Part shown: piece by piece, positions 21,385 to 30,785 of the stretch | How positions within the stretch are numbered: the stretch's first letter is position 1 | Layout: every line of letters begins with the position of its first letter | Source: Zygnema cylindricum | Lineage: Eukaryota; Streptophyta; Zygnematophyceae; Zygnematales; Zygnemataceae | Reading direction: 5' to 3' | Assembly: GCA_037447655.1 (NCBI GenBank) | Contig: JBBHKE010000259.1 | Location: forward strand, 95,801-132,058 | Length of the DNA stretch: 36,258 nucleotides | Made by a program: the position numbers and the translations under genes | The notes under the pieces: generated by a model | Databases searched by the model: none | What the model was told of the DNA's origin: nothing | What the model saw: the letters and a program-made list of their open reading frames with translations, nothing else

Positions 21385-21690
21385 ATTGATATTTGAGTAT
21401 TTTCTAGGTTTGTCTTAAGTTCGAAAATAGTAGAGGCAGTTTGCCTCTGACTCCCTTCTCCAAGCCCCCACACTTGTTGTAGTCACTAAAGGCTGGATAC
21501 GGAGCTAGAGCTATGGCTCCCTAAGCTCCCCAAAGAGACAAGAGTAGACAATGGTAAGTTTACTAAAAAGGTATTTGACAGACCCAGGATTCGATCCTAG
21601 TACCTATCATCCGTCTAACATCCCGTAGCCGTTAGCTTTGTCCGTTAACGGTAATATTATTTAAATAGTTAATCGTAGGGTTTTTCATTT
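21385..21690 (-). mobile_element. tRNA-like SINE, copy A (or LTR fragment)
   Basis: Read on the minus strand it contains GATCGAATC, an exact fit to the pol III B-box consensus GWTCRANNC, within actaggatcgaatcctggg. It then has tagtgactac, caaactgcctct, acaaacctag and a T-run. The same order and spacing of these blocks occurs on the plus strand at 24685-24968. The shared blocks are seen in the sequence. The SINE interpretation follows from the tRNA-like head; the alternative is that both are LTR pieces of the neighbouring copia family. Confidence 0.55.
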
Positions 21691-21699
21691 AACTGGATT

Positions 21700-22621
21700 A
21701 CTGTTTACAAGACATAAAAACAACTGTACTTTAAGTACTGGACAAAACAAATAGTACGGACATTTGTTTCAACGTTCCAAATACAATTTCGATTTGAATC
21801 GACGGTCGTGGTGCGAGTCGGGATTTCGGAGTGGGCGATGTGTCATTTTCGGGCATCGCCACTCCGGATGACACATGGCAAGTTCCTTGAGGATCGCGCA
21901 AAATTCGGAAAGAAAGTAGGTTTAGTTTCCTTATTCGGTACGCCTTTAAAAATGAATGAGCACGTTTAGCAGGGACTCGAAATTTTTGTACTTTCACGTT
22001 ATTTAAAAACGGTCAAAATCACAAGAATTAACGCTAATTAAAAATTACCTATATTAACGTTAAAACGATTAGAGTTTGAGGCTCTAAATTTGGGGACGCC
22101 TATTTAGCGTTATTAGCGCTAATAGCGATTCACGTGTAGAGAGAGAGAGATATTTGAAGTGACTTCAAAATGGGGTTTCGTTTTGTTTCGTTTCGATTAA
22201 AATAGTATTAATTTCTGATTGAATGTTTTTCTATTTTTCATTTACAGTTTTAAGTCAAAGTAAGTCAATGCATTTTATATGAATTGCATTTTTTCCATGT
22301 CATTATTCTGTTGGCATTTTATCCGAGCATTTAAAATGTTTGGTACCTCTATCAAAGTACAGTACATACTGTAATGGGATAAAATACGAAGTTTCACCTA
22401 TTTTTCGATAGTTGTTCAAACCGTATTTTACTCATGATTCAATCGCACGAATTATATGTTAGCAATGCATTGAACGATTTGAAAAAATCGTTAAAATCGT
22501 CAATGATTTTTTATCCGTACTATTTCGTACATGTAACAAATTTCACGTACAATCGTACATAATTTAAACTTACCGCACGCAAATGGTGCAACACTGCAAC
22601 TTTTTTTTCGTTAAAATCAAT
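21700..22621. other. Intergenic, repeat remnants only
   Basis: There is no credible gene. GTAC words increase toward the right, and a MITE end lies at 22040-22136. Confidence 0.5.
22040..22136. mobile_element. MITE fragment (copy 3, reverse orientation)
   Basis: The right end gcgctaatagcgattcacgt and the subterminal ctctaaatttggggacgcc match the inverse of the left ends of copies 1 and 2. TA follows the terminal CACGTG. No matching left terminus was found. Confidence 0.55.
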
Positions 22622-22830
22622 ACCATTTCAGTAAAATTTTGTACAGTTCCGTAAAACTTTGTACATCTCCGTAAAATTCCGTACATTTCATGTAAAAATT
22701 TTGTTCAGTTCAGCAGATACAAAGTGCTATAGAATACAACGTATCTTTTTGTGAAAGTTTGTACATTTCTCGTAAAATACCGTGCATTTCGCGTAAAATA
22801 CCGTACATTTCCGTAAATTTTCTTCTCAGT
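22622..22830. repeat. Minisatellite with unit near CGTAAAATnCCGTACATTTC
   Basis: About eight diverged units of roughly 20 bp, each pairing a GTAAAAT word with a GTACATTTC word. They are interrupted once near 22690-22745. Confidence 0.75.
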
Positions 22831-24684
22831 TAACGGGACAGAAAGCACTCCGCATTTTTTTACGAGTTTTTAAAAAGTCACGAATTATACGTAGAAATCG
22901 GAAAAAATGAAAAAAAACGCACGATTTGAACAGCAAAGTATTTTTTTGAGAATTCTATCATAGTACAAAAGTAGGCATTTCTATTGTATGCCTTTTGTAC
23001 GCGCCTTTATCGTAAGTACTGTTATGGGCTTTTCATGTGTCGAGCTTGTGTGCGTTTGGCACACCTTTATTTCACCAAGGATTTCCTGGCCTCTTTCTAC
23101 CCTGTACGGTCATCGGAGTACAGAAAAGAGGAAGCACCAAATTAGACATGATTCTTGTATTTCCTTAACTGAGCGGAACACACTTTATTTCGCGCCTAAC
23201 GGAGGACGGATGACCAAGTTATTTTGCCTAAAAGAATGCAATTTTGTTATAGGGACCAATTGCCACTAGCCCTCGTGGGGGGTATATTGTGGGTTGCCAC
23301 GTAACTTTTCTGATTATCATCTAGATTATGTTGTTAGCTGTTAGTAGGAATTCAGTTTAGGTCCAGCAGACTTTTGGTCCATAAATTACATCAGATCAAA
23401 GTTTGGCATTTTCATGTCTTTTTCAGTACTTTGTTTTATAATAGTGGAACAAACTATGACTTCCAGGCCGCGGATCTAGTCTCAGTCTAGAGTAGAGTTT
23501 TTTCCCCCAAGTGTGGTACAGATTATTTTGTCTCATGTCAGTTCAATGACACTTAATTCCCGCTCATTGGCTAATAGCATAGCGTTGACCCTTTGAACCT
23601 GAGATTGGACAAACTTTGATGTATAAAGTAGTTGGGTCGAAAGCAGACACGTTGCCTTTCATTACCGTCTCTTGAGAAAACCCCTAGGAAATTCCAAGCA
23701 AACCTTCTATTGGATTTTTTTTTGAAATTCTATAGGCTCCATTGCCACACAGAATTCGCAGATCGAAAGAAGCTAATCTAGATAGTGCCGACTCCAACTT
23801 TATATAAACCCAAATGATTGACCCGTTGACAATCAGAACCCCATTAGAGCTTCACCTTTGTGAAATAAGACTTTATGTGTGCTCAGTTCCACCAGAGAAG
23901 GCAAAGTTAGAATATGAGTTATGTATAACATTCCCGATGGTATTGTGAGACCTCCATAGGTCCTCAGAGTAGGCAGCTCACAAGAATCCTTTTGGATAAC
24001 CCTGACCCCTTTGTGTTTCAGCAAGAATAACTGCCACCTTCGTAGACAAAAACTTTGACCACCTTCACCTTTGTGAAGGCAAGACTCCTTTAAGGCGATA
24101 GCAAAAAGAATCTATGAATTTGTTCCTCTGAGCACTAAGTTATGAAGGGTCAAAGTTGACCTTTTGTACAGAAGCTCTATGGGAGAGAGGGTCCAATCTA
24201 TCAAATTTTTCTAAGTCCTATCTCTCTCTAGAAATCTATCTTCTGAAGTACGGCACCAATCATACTACTATATCGTACATAAAGTTACAAGTGCCGGTGT
24301 ACTTTCTATATGACCATTGTACAACATGGCCAACAAGTCGACACATGCCACTTTTGGATTCGTTTCTGTAATCCTCGGAGATGCCGTAATCTAATGTGAT
24401 TGTGCCACGTGGCAATTGATTTGACGTCGAACGCAAACCGCCGAAAACCTATTCCGTGATCTCGGCATGCTTCGTGGTCGTCCGATTAAGCCGGATTACA
24501 ATTCTGGCCGTCATAAATACTTGCGCGATATTTGTTTCGTCTTCGAAACAAGATGCACGATATCTGTTTCACATTTTCTGTACACCGTATATTACAAACT
24601 GTATCTATGTCTAAATATCGCGTTAAATGAAATAGCCTACGTGTTATCATTTAAATAGCTACTAAACCATATATACTCTAACCT
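22831..24684. other. Intergenic, no gene supported
   Basis: Open frames are 93 residues or less. The segment 23640-24150 has a different texture from the flanks and carries the near-palindrome cttcacctttgtgaa twice (about 23850 and 24065). It could be an old LTR or other insertion, but I found no termini. Confidence 0.4.
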
Positions 24685-24968
24685 TGATCTCAAACTAATT
24701 GGTTAGGGTAACCGGCTAGCGGCCACCCTAACGGACGGCAGGTACCAGTTTCAAATCTTGGGCCGTCAAGATCTATTTTGGTAAATCTACCAACTTGATG
24801 TCCGTCCCCGTCGGGATAGCATAGGCGGCCATGATTTTATCTCCCTCTTCAACTCTTAGTGACTACGACAATTGTGGAAGTTGGGGAGAGGAGTTAGAGT
24901 CAAACTGCCTCTGCTTCTTTTCTGCATTTTACAAACCTAGACAATACTAAAATAACCTTTAATTTTTA
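24685..24968 (+). mobile_element. tRNA-like SINE, copy B, abutting the copia 3' end
   Basis: An A-box-like aactaattgg (24691-24700) and a B-box-like tttcaaatc (24749-24757), each one mismatch from consensus, are about 50 bases apart. The tail shares tagtgactac, caaactgcctct and acaaacctaga with copy A and ends near a T-run. It touches the TG dinucleotide next to the copia purine tract, exactly where a 3' LTR would begin, so part of it could instead be LTR. Confidence 0.5.
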
Positions 24969-24970
24969 CA

Positions 24971-24980
24971 CTCCCCTCAT
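24971..24980 (-). other. Candidate polypurine tract of the copia element
   Basis: Minus-strand atgaggggag, followed by TGT, lies three bases beyond the RNase H stop. A purine tract followed by TG is the usual 3' LTR junction of such elements. Confidence 0.45.
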
Positions 24981-24983
24981 TTT

Positions 24984-25616
24984 CTAGTCAATCTTTATTT
25001 TAAGACCACACTTCTCCCAGCAGAAAATTAGTTTAGGGGAAGGCACAAGTTTTGTTATCATATCTGCTACCATTTCACTATCTGATTTATACTCCAAATT
25101 GATTATCTTGTTTTCTACTTTCTCCCTAACAAAGCTAAGTCTAATGTCCATGTGTTTGGCTTTAAAGTGATGTTTAAGATTGGCAGAAATGGGAATGGCA
25201 GTCTGATTATCACAAAACACTTTTTGGACACCACTCTTAAGATGACCAAGCTCACCAAGCAAAGACTTAACCCACATTAATTCTTTTACAGCAGAGCAAG
25301 AGGCCCTATACTCAGCCTCCATTGTGGACAGAGGAATGACTTTTTGTTGCTTGCGGCCACAGCAGCAAGCCCCATCACCCACTTACAATATTTACCCAGA
25401 CGTGCATCTCCTCATAACAACATCCCCATAGCTGGCATCACTCAAATTGGTGATGTCAGTATTGTTCTCACCCAAATGCAACCATAGATCTATAGTCTTT
25501 ATGAGATATCTAAGGACTCTCGTTCCTGCCTCCTAATCTTTCTTAGTGGGAGCATTCAGACTCCTACTTAGTACTCCTATAACTGCAGCTATTTCCGGCC
25601 GGGTATAATTCATAAA
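24984..25616 (-). pseudogene. Ty1/copia RNase H and connection region, broken
   Basis: Minus-strand landmarks are YTRPEIAAVIGVLSRS, GTRVLRYL and NLSDASYGDV, then LSTMEAEY with its Glu, FCDNQTAI with its Asp, and KHMDIRLSFVRE. Stops at 25533 (TAG), 25392 and 25383 (TAA) interrupt the frame. The final stop is at 24984. RNase H removes the RNA strand during cDNA synthesis; this copy cannot be made as one piece. Confidence 0.85.
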
Positions 25617-26558
25617 TTATATTAGGCTGCCCACTACTTGTCTATAAGGTATTGTCTGCATAAATATTGTCTGCATAAATATTTTCTCTTTAGGGCCCAA
25701 CTCATCATCCAAGATTATAACTCCCTCTTTCACACTCCCCTCACTTCTTTTCTTTAGTTCCATTGGAGTGGTACAACTATTAGCCTTGTCCATTTGGAAT
25801 CTTTTTAACATGTTTCCAATGGCCTCCTTTTGAGTTAGTCTGATTATCTTTCTATCTTTGTCTCTCGCTACGTGAATTCCTAAAATATACCTTGCTTCAC
25901 CTATATTTTTCATCTCAAATCTTGCTTTGAGATCCGTTTTCAACTTATTTATTTTATCCATAGATTTACTTAAAACAAGCAAATCATCAATATAAATTGC
26001 AATAAATATAATTCCTTCCTCATCTTCAAACAAATAAATTAAGTGATCTGAGCTGATCCAAATGTATCCCAAACTTGTAAGAAACTCATCGAGCTTCTTA
26101 TTCCATTGTCGGGGCGCCTGTTTCAGCCCATACAAAGATTTGATCAATCGACAAACCTTGCTCTCCTCCCCTTGCTCCACAAATCTTTCGGGCTGTCGCA
26201 TAAATATCTCCTCTTCCAACTCTCCATGTAGGAAGGTCGTCTTGATGTCCATTTGATGTACATCCATGTCTTCTGTTGTTGCCAAAGTGAGAAGTATCCG
26301 GACAGAGGAAAACCTGACGACTGGGGCAAATGTCTCCTTGTAGTCAATTCCCTCATTCTGGGTAAATCCTTTCGCCAATAACCGAGCCTTGTAGCGCTCA
26401 ATGGTGTTATTCGGGTTGAGTTTCAATTTAAATACCCACTTACACCCGATTGGCTTTTTGTCTTAAGGACAGTCCACCAATTCCCATGTATCGGCTGCCA
26501 TATTCGAAGCCATCTCCTCATTAATGGTTTTCTTCCACCGGTTCCTCTCAGGAAAAAT
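25617..26558 (-). pseudogene. Ty1/copia reverse transcriptase, broken
   Basis: The open stretch 25617-26426 encodes YKARLLAKGFTQNEGIDYKETFAPV, then QMDIKTTFLHGEL with the first catalytic Asp, LIKSLYGLKQAPRQW and the YIDD active site (residues about 145-148 of that stretch). The catalytic residues are intact. A TAA at 26463 interrupts it upstream, just before KKPIGCKWVF. An in-frame 15-base duplication (25651-25680) repeats IFMQT near the end, before a TAA at 25617. Confidence 0.9.
25651..25680. repeat. Perfect 15-bp tandem duplication in the RT region
   Basis: attgtctgcataaat occurs twice head to tail, adding five residues without changing the frame. It looks recent, since the copies are identical. 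Confidence 0.9.
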
Positions 26559-27800
26559 TCATTGCCTCACCATAAGTGTGGGGTTTATCAGGTGAGAGAG
26601 TTTGGTTACCTTGTTGTTAATTTGTTTCTCTTGCAGTCTTTTGTTGCTTCCCCTTCCACCCTCAAACTCTAATGTCGCAATAGATGGCTCTCGTGGATTT
26701 TTTCGATGAGTTTCGACTTCTATCCTATCCCTTGACTCTGGGTTTATTTCTACCACGTCTTCTGCTTTGGTTGGAGTTGGCACTAGGGGTTCCACGGCTG
26801 AATTCTCCTCGGTCTGATTTGTACCTGCATTATCATCATCTTCTAGAAAACCTGGATAGTTAGGAAGCTCAAAATCATCAGAATTTTCTAACTCAAATCT
26901 GATTTTGACTCTATTTGTATGCTTAAAGGGATCTATAGATTTCCCTTGTTCCATAACCACTAGATGCTTCACTAGGATTATATCTTCTCTCTTAAAATCA
27001 TAGACTCTATATCCTTTTACATCTTCATCATGTCCTAGCAGATATCTTGGTTTTCCTTTCGGATCCAACTTCCAATTTGACCGATCTGTGTCTAGACTGA
27101 ACACTTGATTACCGAAAACCTTTAAGTGTGTTACATCTGGTTTTCGGCCGGTCCATCCCTCATAAGGAGTTTGGCCTTTTACTACCGAAGTAAGAACTTT
27201 ATTTTTGGGATAATTAGCACAGTTGATTCCTTCTCCCCAGAATCTCTTTCTTATCTTCTTATCCGACAACATACTTATAGCACTATCACTTAGTGTCTTA
27301 TTTAACCTCTTGGCTACACCATTTTGCTCATGATTTTCAAGGACTGTCTTTTGATGTTGCACTCCATCTTCTCTCAAAAAATTCTCAAACTGATTAGAGG
27401 TATATTTTCCCCCATTATCACTTGTTACTCCATTAATAGATGTTTCATGAAGTTTCTCACTCCACGCTTTATAATCCTTAAAAACCTGTGGTGCCTCTGA
27501 TTTATTTTTCAGAAAGTGCACTCCATAATACCGAGACCAAACGTCAGTGATTGTCATCATAAACCTCTTACCCCCGAGTGAAGGCAATTTGGTCGGTCCC
27601 CAAATATCAGTGTGTACCAAGTCTAATTTTTTTTCTCCTTTATAAGTGGCTTTTTTTGGGAAGGGTAACCTGTATGCCTTACCTTGAGCACAACCACTAC
27701 AATCACTTAGGTTTTCACTTTCTCCAAACTGAATTCCTTCCACTATTCCCATCTCTTTCATTTTTGACCTTTGATATACGGACCAGCAATTGTAGTACCA
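26559..27800 (-). pseudogene. Ty1/copia integrase with catalytic Glu replaced by Lys
   Basis: Minus strand. A CSGCAQGK zinc-binding Cys pair remains, but the usual upstream WHxxLGH is not intact (WYYNCWSV). HTDIWGP gives the first catalytic Asp (residue 138 of the open frame starting at 28019) and TSDNGGKY the second (201). At the third position of the DD35E triad, residue 237, the sequence is NGVAKRLNKTL: Lys (codon at 27309-27311) where the family has Glu, a single G-to-A change if the ancestor used GAG. A TGA at 26559 ends the open stretch. The C-terminal region (KVFGNQVF, KPRYLLGHDEDVKGYRVYD) is typical. Integration function is predicted lost. Confidence 0.9.
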
Positions 27801-28950
27801 AATCACACGGGCGACCTCACCGGTGGTGAAACTTACAAAGTAGGGCGTCAATAAAAAAAATTGCTCTACCGCCGACAGCATGTATCGTTCCAAAACCGCA
27901 GAAAGGGGCTTCGACCCATGTTTACAAACTGACAATCTACGAACCAATCCCACGGCAGACCCCACCGGTTTTGATAGACACAAAAAAAAATAAAAAAATC
28001 TAACGGATCCCAGCCACACCTTTTTTTTCTACGGGGTGACGCGTGAAGCTCACGGTACCACCATCTTCACAAAACAACGCCATTTTTTGGGCAACAATTC
28101 GGTCAACGTTCCACCGCCTACTGCACTTTACGATATTCAATACGCTTGCCATTAATGCTTTTATAGGATTGTTTATTTTACGAGATCCAATACGCTTGTC
28201 ATTTATGTTTTTGGAGGATTATTTTTATTGTGGGTAATATGGAGTAAGAACAAAGCCGTGTGAGTCATTATCGTCGCTTCTTGTTTTACAAGGAATGAAA
28301 ATATTAATGCGGAAGTCGGCTGCTTTGCCCGTTTTTTCTTCCCCTTCCCTCTCCCCTTCCCTCTCTCTCCCTCTCACTCTCCCTCTTCTTACTCTCCATC
28401 TCCCTCATTCTTTCCCACTCCCTTTCCTTCCCCTTTTCTCACTCCCTCCTCTACCCTCTTTCCCTCTCCGTCGCTCTCTCCCACTCCCTCTCCTTCTCAC
28501 GCGTATTGGACAACAACCGATGATAGCCTTGTAACGACAGCTCATTAACTTTTGTGGGCGTTTTAGCATCGAATATAATTAACATAAATTCAAATATATG
28601 GTATGTTTTTCATTTTGTCTGACGAAGCGCAACCATTTTATAGTTAAGTGCCTATATTAAAATACATTTACTCTAATAAAGTAGCCGAACGGCGTATTAA
28701 AGTTGAGGACCATATTAATGTAAAATAACGTTCATTATTCATGCGAGCGACAACCATATTAGAATAAATCACCGATTTTAATGTAAGTTATATAAAACGA
28801 AAGCGTAAACACAACATACCATTTGTTATAGTTTCATACATTACACAATATGCAGATGAACTAAATTAACAAATGTCGGTTCTATCGTTAGGTAGCGTTA
28901 ACGGGTAACTGTATTTTATATTCCGACGCATGGAAACAGCATTATGACGT
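27801..28950. other. Intergenic, no gene supported
   Basis: The 5' part of the minus-strand frame entering the integrase (27801-28019) shows no gag or protease similarity. A CT-rich array lies at 28335-28500. Otherwise the DNA is AT-rich. Confidence 0.5.
28335..28500. repeat. CT-rich hexamer array
   Basis: CCCTCTC and CACTCCCTCTCC units. The 79-residue Ser/Leu/Pro frame through it is a repeat translation. Confidence 0.85.
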
Positions 28951-28954
28951 GACG

Positions 28955-29300
28955 TTGAACGTTTCGTCAAATTTTGCCCTCGCACCTCTTTTAGTGTAAT
29001 GATATTCATCGCGTGCGAAGTATACACAAATTAGAGATATGAATAAATTAGAGTGGAAGGACACTACGGTGTGCGTTTTGACAATTTTGTACTCGTACCT
29101 ATTTTAGTTTAAAAGTATGTGTGGCGTTTTAATTATTCACTCGGAAACCCAAATCAGAGTTATGAATAAATTAGGGTAAAAGGACGCGACGTTGTTCGGT
29201 TTTGTCAGATTTTGTATCTTTACCTATTTTACTGTTAAGATAATGATGGCATATCCGTTGTACCTAAACTAGAATTATGGATCAATAGAGTTCAACGTTT
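28955..29300. repeat. Three diverged tandem units of ~115-123 bp
   Basis: Each unit has a gttttg-tcaaattttg block, a cgcacct or cgtacctattttag block, then acaaattagag, tatgaataaattag and aaggac. The gaataaatta anchors are at 29041 and 29164, with a diverged third at about 29279. Confidence 0.65.
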
Positions 29301-29309
29301 TTTTCAATA

Positions 29310-29393
29310 TTTTATAAAATTGTAATTAGCATTATCAACGCTAATTTATTTGTAACACTAATAATTTCTAAACGCTAATAACGATTCAAGGTG
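29310..29393. mobile_element. MITE fragment (copy 4)
   Basis: The right end cgctaataacgattcaaggt and the preceding acactaataattt match the right end of copy 1 at 19213-19412. TA follows. The left end is not found. Confidence 0.55.
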
Positions 29394-29439
29394 TATCCTA
29401 AACTTTGTGCTGTTAGCCTGTTAAGCCTACAGGTAACTA

Positions 29440-29958
29440 CACTGTGAATCGTAATTATAGTAAAAAAATAATTAGAGTAAAAAAATGAAAAAAAAATAGA
29501 GTTATTAACTATAACTTGTATAATCAATTATTTTCAAAAACAAAATTTACTCTAATTTATCAATAACTCTAATTTGGGTTTCTTTCCGTACTAATTACCC
29601 GCGCTGATATCTTTATTGTAAATTAGGTTCACGTACAGAATCTGAAAAAACGTACGGTTTCATGTCATTATGACGTTTGCATTTCACGGTTTGTGAAAAC
29701 GAAGTTACATGATAACGGCCTGTATTAAATCATTTTTTGTACTTCTTTAGTTAATAAAGTACAATTTTGCACGGGCAGACACCGACCGTACGCCACACTA
29801 TTTAAAACGGAACTATATTAGAGTTATTAACGCTGGGTCAAAAAGTACCTTAAATAATGTAAAGAATTAATTAGAATTATGTACTCTATTTAGGGTGATA
29901 GAGCCAAAATTTGGGGTGACGGAATTAGCATACATAACTATAATTACGATTCGCGGTG
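29440..29958. mobile_element. MITE-family element (copy 5), 519 bp with TA flanks
   Basis: The left end CACTGTGAATCGTAATTATAG and right end CTATAATTACGATTCGCGGTG are inverted repeats with two mismatches, each flanked by TA. The right subterminal block (ccaaaatttggggtgacgga) matches the family. There is no transposase frame. The longer interior could be a distinct subfamily or a nested insertion. Confidence 0.7.
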
Positions 29959-29959
29959 T

Positions 29960-30340
29960 ATTGTACTTCAACTTCTTCTCCTTATTTTGCGGTTGCGATC
30001 CTGACCGTACGATCAGTAATACTAGAGTGGACATAAATTCCGTGCTTTCCAGACGGCGCAGGACATATTTTCGTAGCCGTACAGTGACTTGTACGTTTGA
30101 AATTTGTACTTTACTACAATATTCGTTACGGAAGGCTGAATAGTTAGATAATTTGAGGCGAAAATAATAATTTCCTTCGGAAGCTTCAGATCTTCAAATA
30201 TTGTATACCATACAATAAAATTTCGTACGCACGCTAAGTCCATTGCAATACAATACCGTAATCATATGTTGCACTTGAGCTTTGACAAAAATCTCTCACA
30301 AAACACCAAAGATATTTAACCGCATCCAACGCTCGAATGT
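29960..30340. other. Intergenic upstream of the LEA-like gene, no gene supported
   Basis: Only short open frames without domains. GTAC words are frequent. Confidence 0.5.
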
Positions 30341-30461
30341 AACACGCGTCAGCTTTTCCGATCGCGCTTCATGTTTCACAAACTCTTCCACGTTCTTCGA
30401 CCACTTTGTCAAACCTGCCACGTAGTAAGACTCACCGCTCGTCCATTTGTTTTTTCTTGTC

Positions 30462-30469
30462 CACGTGTC
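30462..30469. promoter_or_regulatory. ABRE/G-box motif (CACGTGTC) of the LEA-like gene
   Basis: It lies about 320 bases before the ATG in a ccacgtgtcc context, matching the ABA-response element bound by bZIP factors. A CGCGTC word similar to the CE3 coupling element lies near 30345. The motifs are seen; the function is inferred. Confidence 0.5.
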
Positions 30470-30524
30470 CAGCCTCCATCTTCAAAGATCTCCAGCATTC
30501 TTGCATGTTGATAGTCACTTTTCA

Positions 30525-30533
30525 ACACGTGGC
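30525..30533. promoter_or_regulatory. Second ABRE motif (ACACGTGGC) of the LEA-like gene
   Basis: About 255 bases before the ATG and 63 bases from the first. Paired ABREs are common in genes induced by drying and ABA. Confidence 0.5.
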
Positions 30534-30689
30534 GACTACAAACTCGCCAGCTGTTCCGTACTTTCTCTCCTCCGAGTACAAAAGCGACGTTTTCCGCCAA
30601 ATTTCAAACCTGCGCTTTCCACAGATGGCAAATCCTCGAAGCCTTCCCACAGCTTAGGCTCTTCCCACCATTTCTTGACCGCTTTCTAG

Positions 30690-30766
30690 CCGATATACAC
30701 CGATTTTGCACCGATTCTCACCGATTTTATACCGATATCCACCGATTTTAACCGATTTTCACCGAA
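30690..30766. promoter_or_regulatory. Helically phased CCGAT array
   Basis: CCGAT begins at 30690, 30700, 30711, 30721, 30732, 30742 and 30752, with CCGAA at 30762. The spacing is 10 or 11 bases throughout, averaging about 10.3. Most units are followed by TTTT. The array ends about 20 bases before the start codon, so it may be 5' UTR or core promoter. Confidence 0.65.
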
Positions 30767-30785
30767 TTCTCTCCTCTGAGCAGCA

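Larger units (their letters stand above)
24969..27800 (-). mobile_element. Decayed Ty1/copia retrotransposon, pol only
   Basis: In the minus-strand order expected for Ty1/copia it carries a zinc-finger remnant, integrase, reverse transcriptase and RNase H. All lie in one reading frame from about 27800 to 24984. Six in-frame stops interrupt it (26559, 26463, 25617, 25533, 25392, 25383; lowest base of each codon) but I see no net frameshift. No gag or protease is recognisable above 27800, and neither LTR is identified. It is an inactive fragment. Confidence 0.9.

Noticed and set aside
22622-22830. CRISPR-like array
   Set aside because: Units are diverged, short and without uniform spacers, in a eukaryotic context.
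23833-24024. 63-residue minus-strand frame as a retrotransposon protease/linker fragment
   Set aside because: The resemblance is too weak and it lies on the wrong side of the copia pol; left as unassigned.
24984-28019. Reassigned stop codons (a variant genetic code) to explain in-frame stops in pol
   Set aside because: The kinase, RIQ-like and LEA-like genes end normally at TGA, TAG and TAA codons. A dead element with a lost catalytic residue explains the stops.
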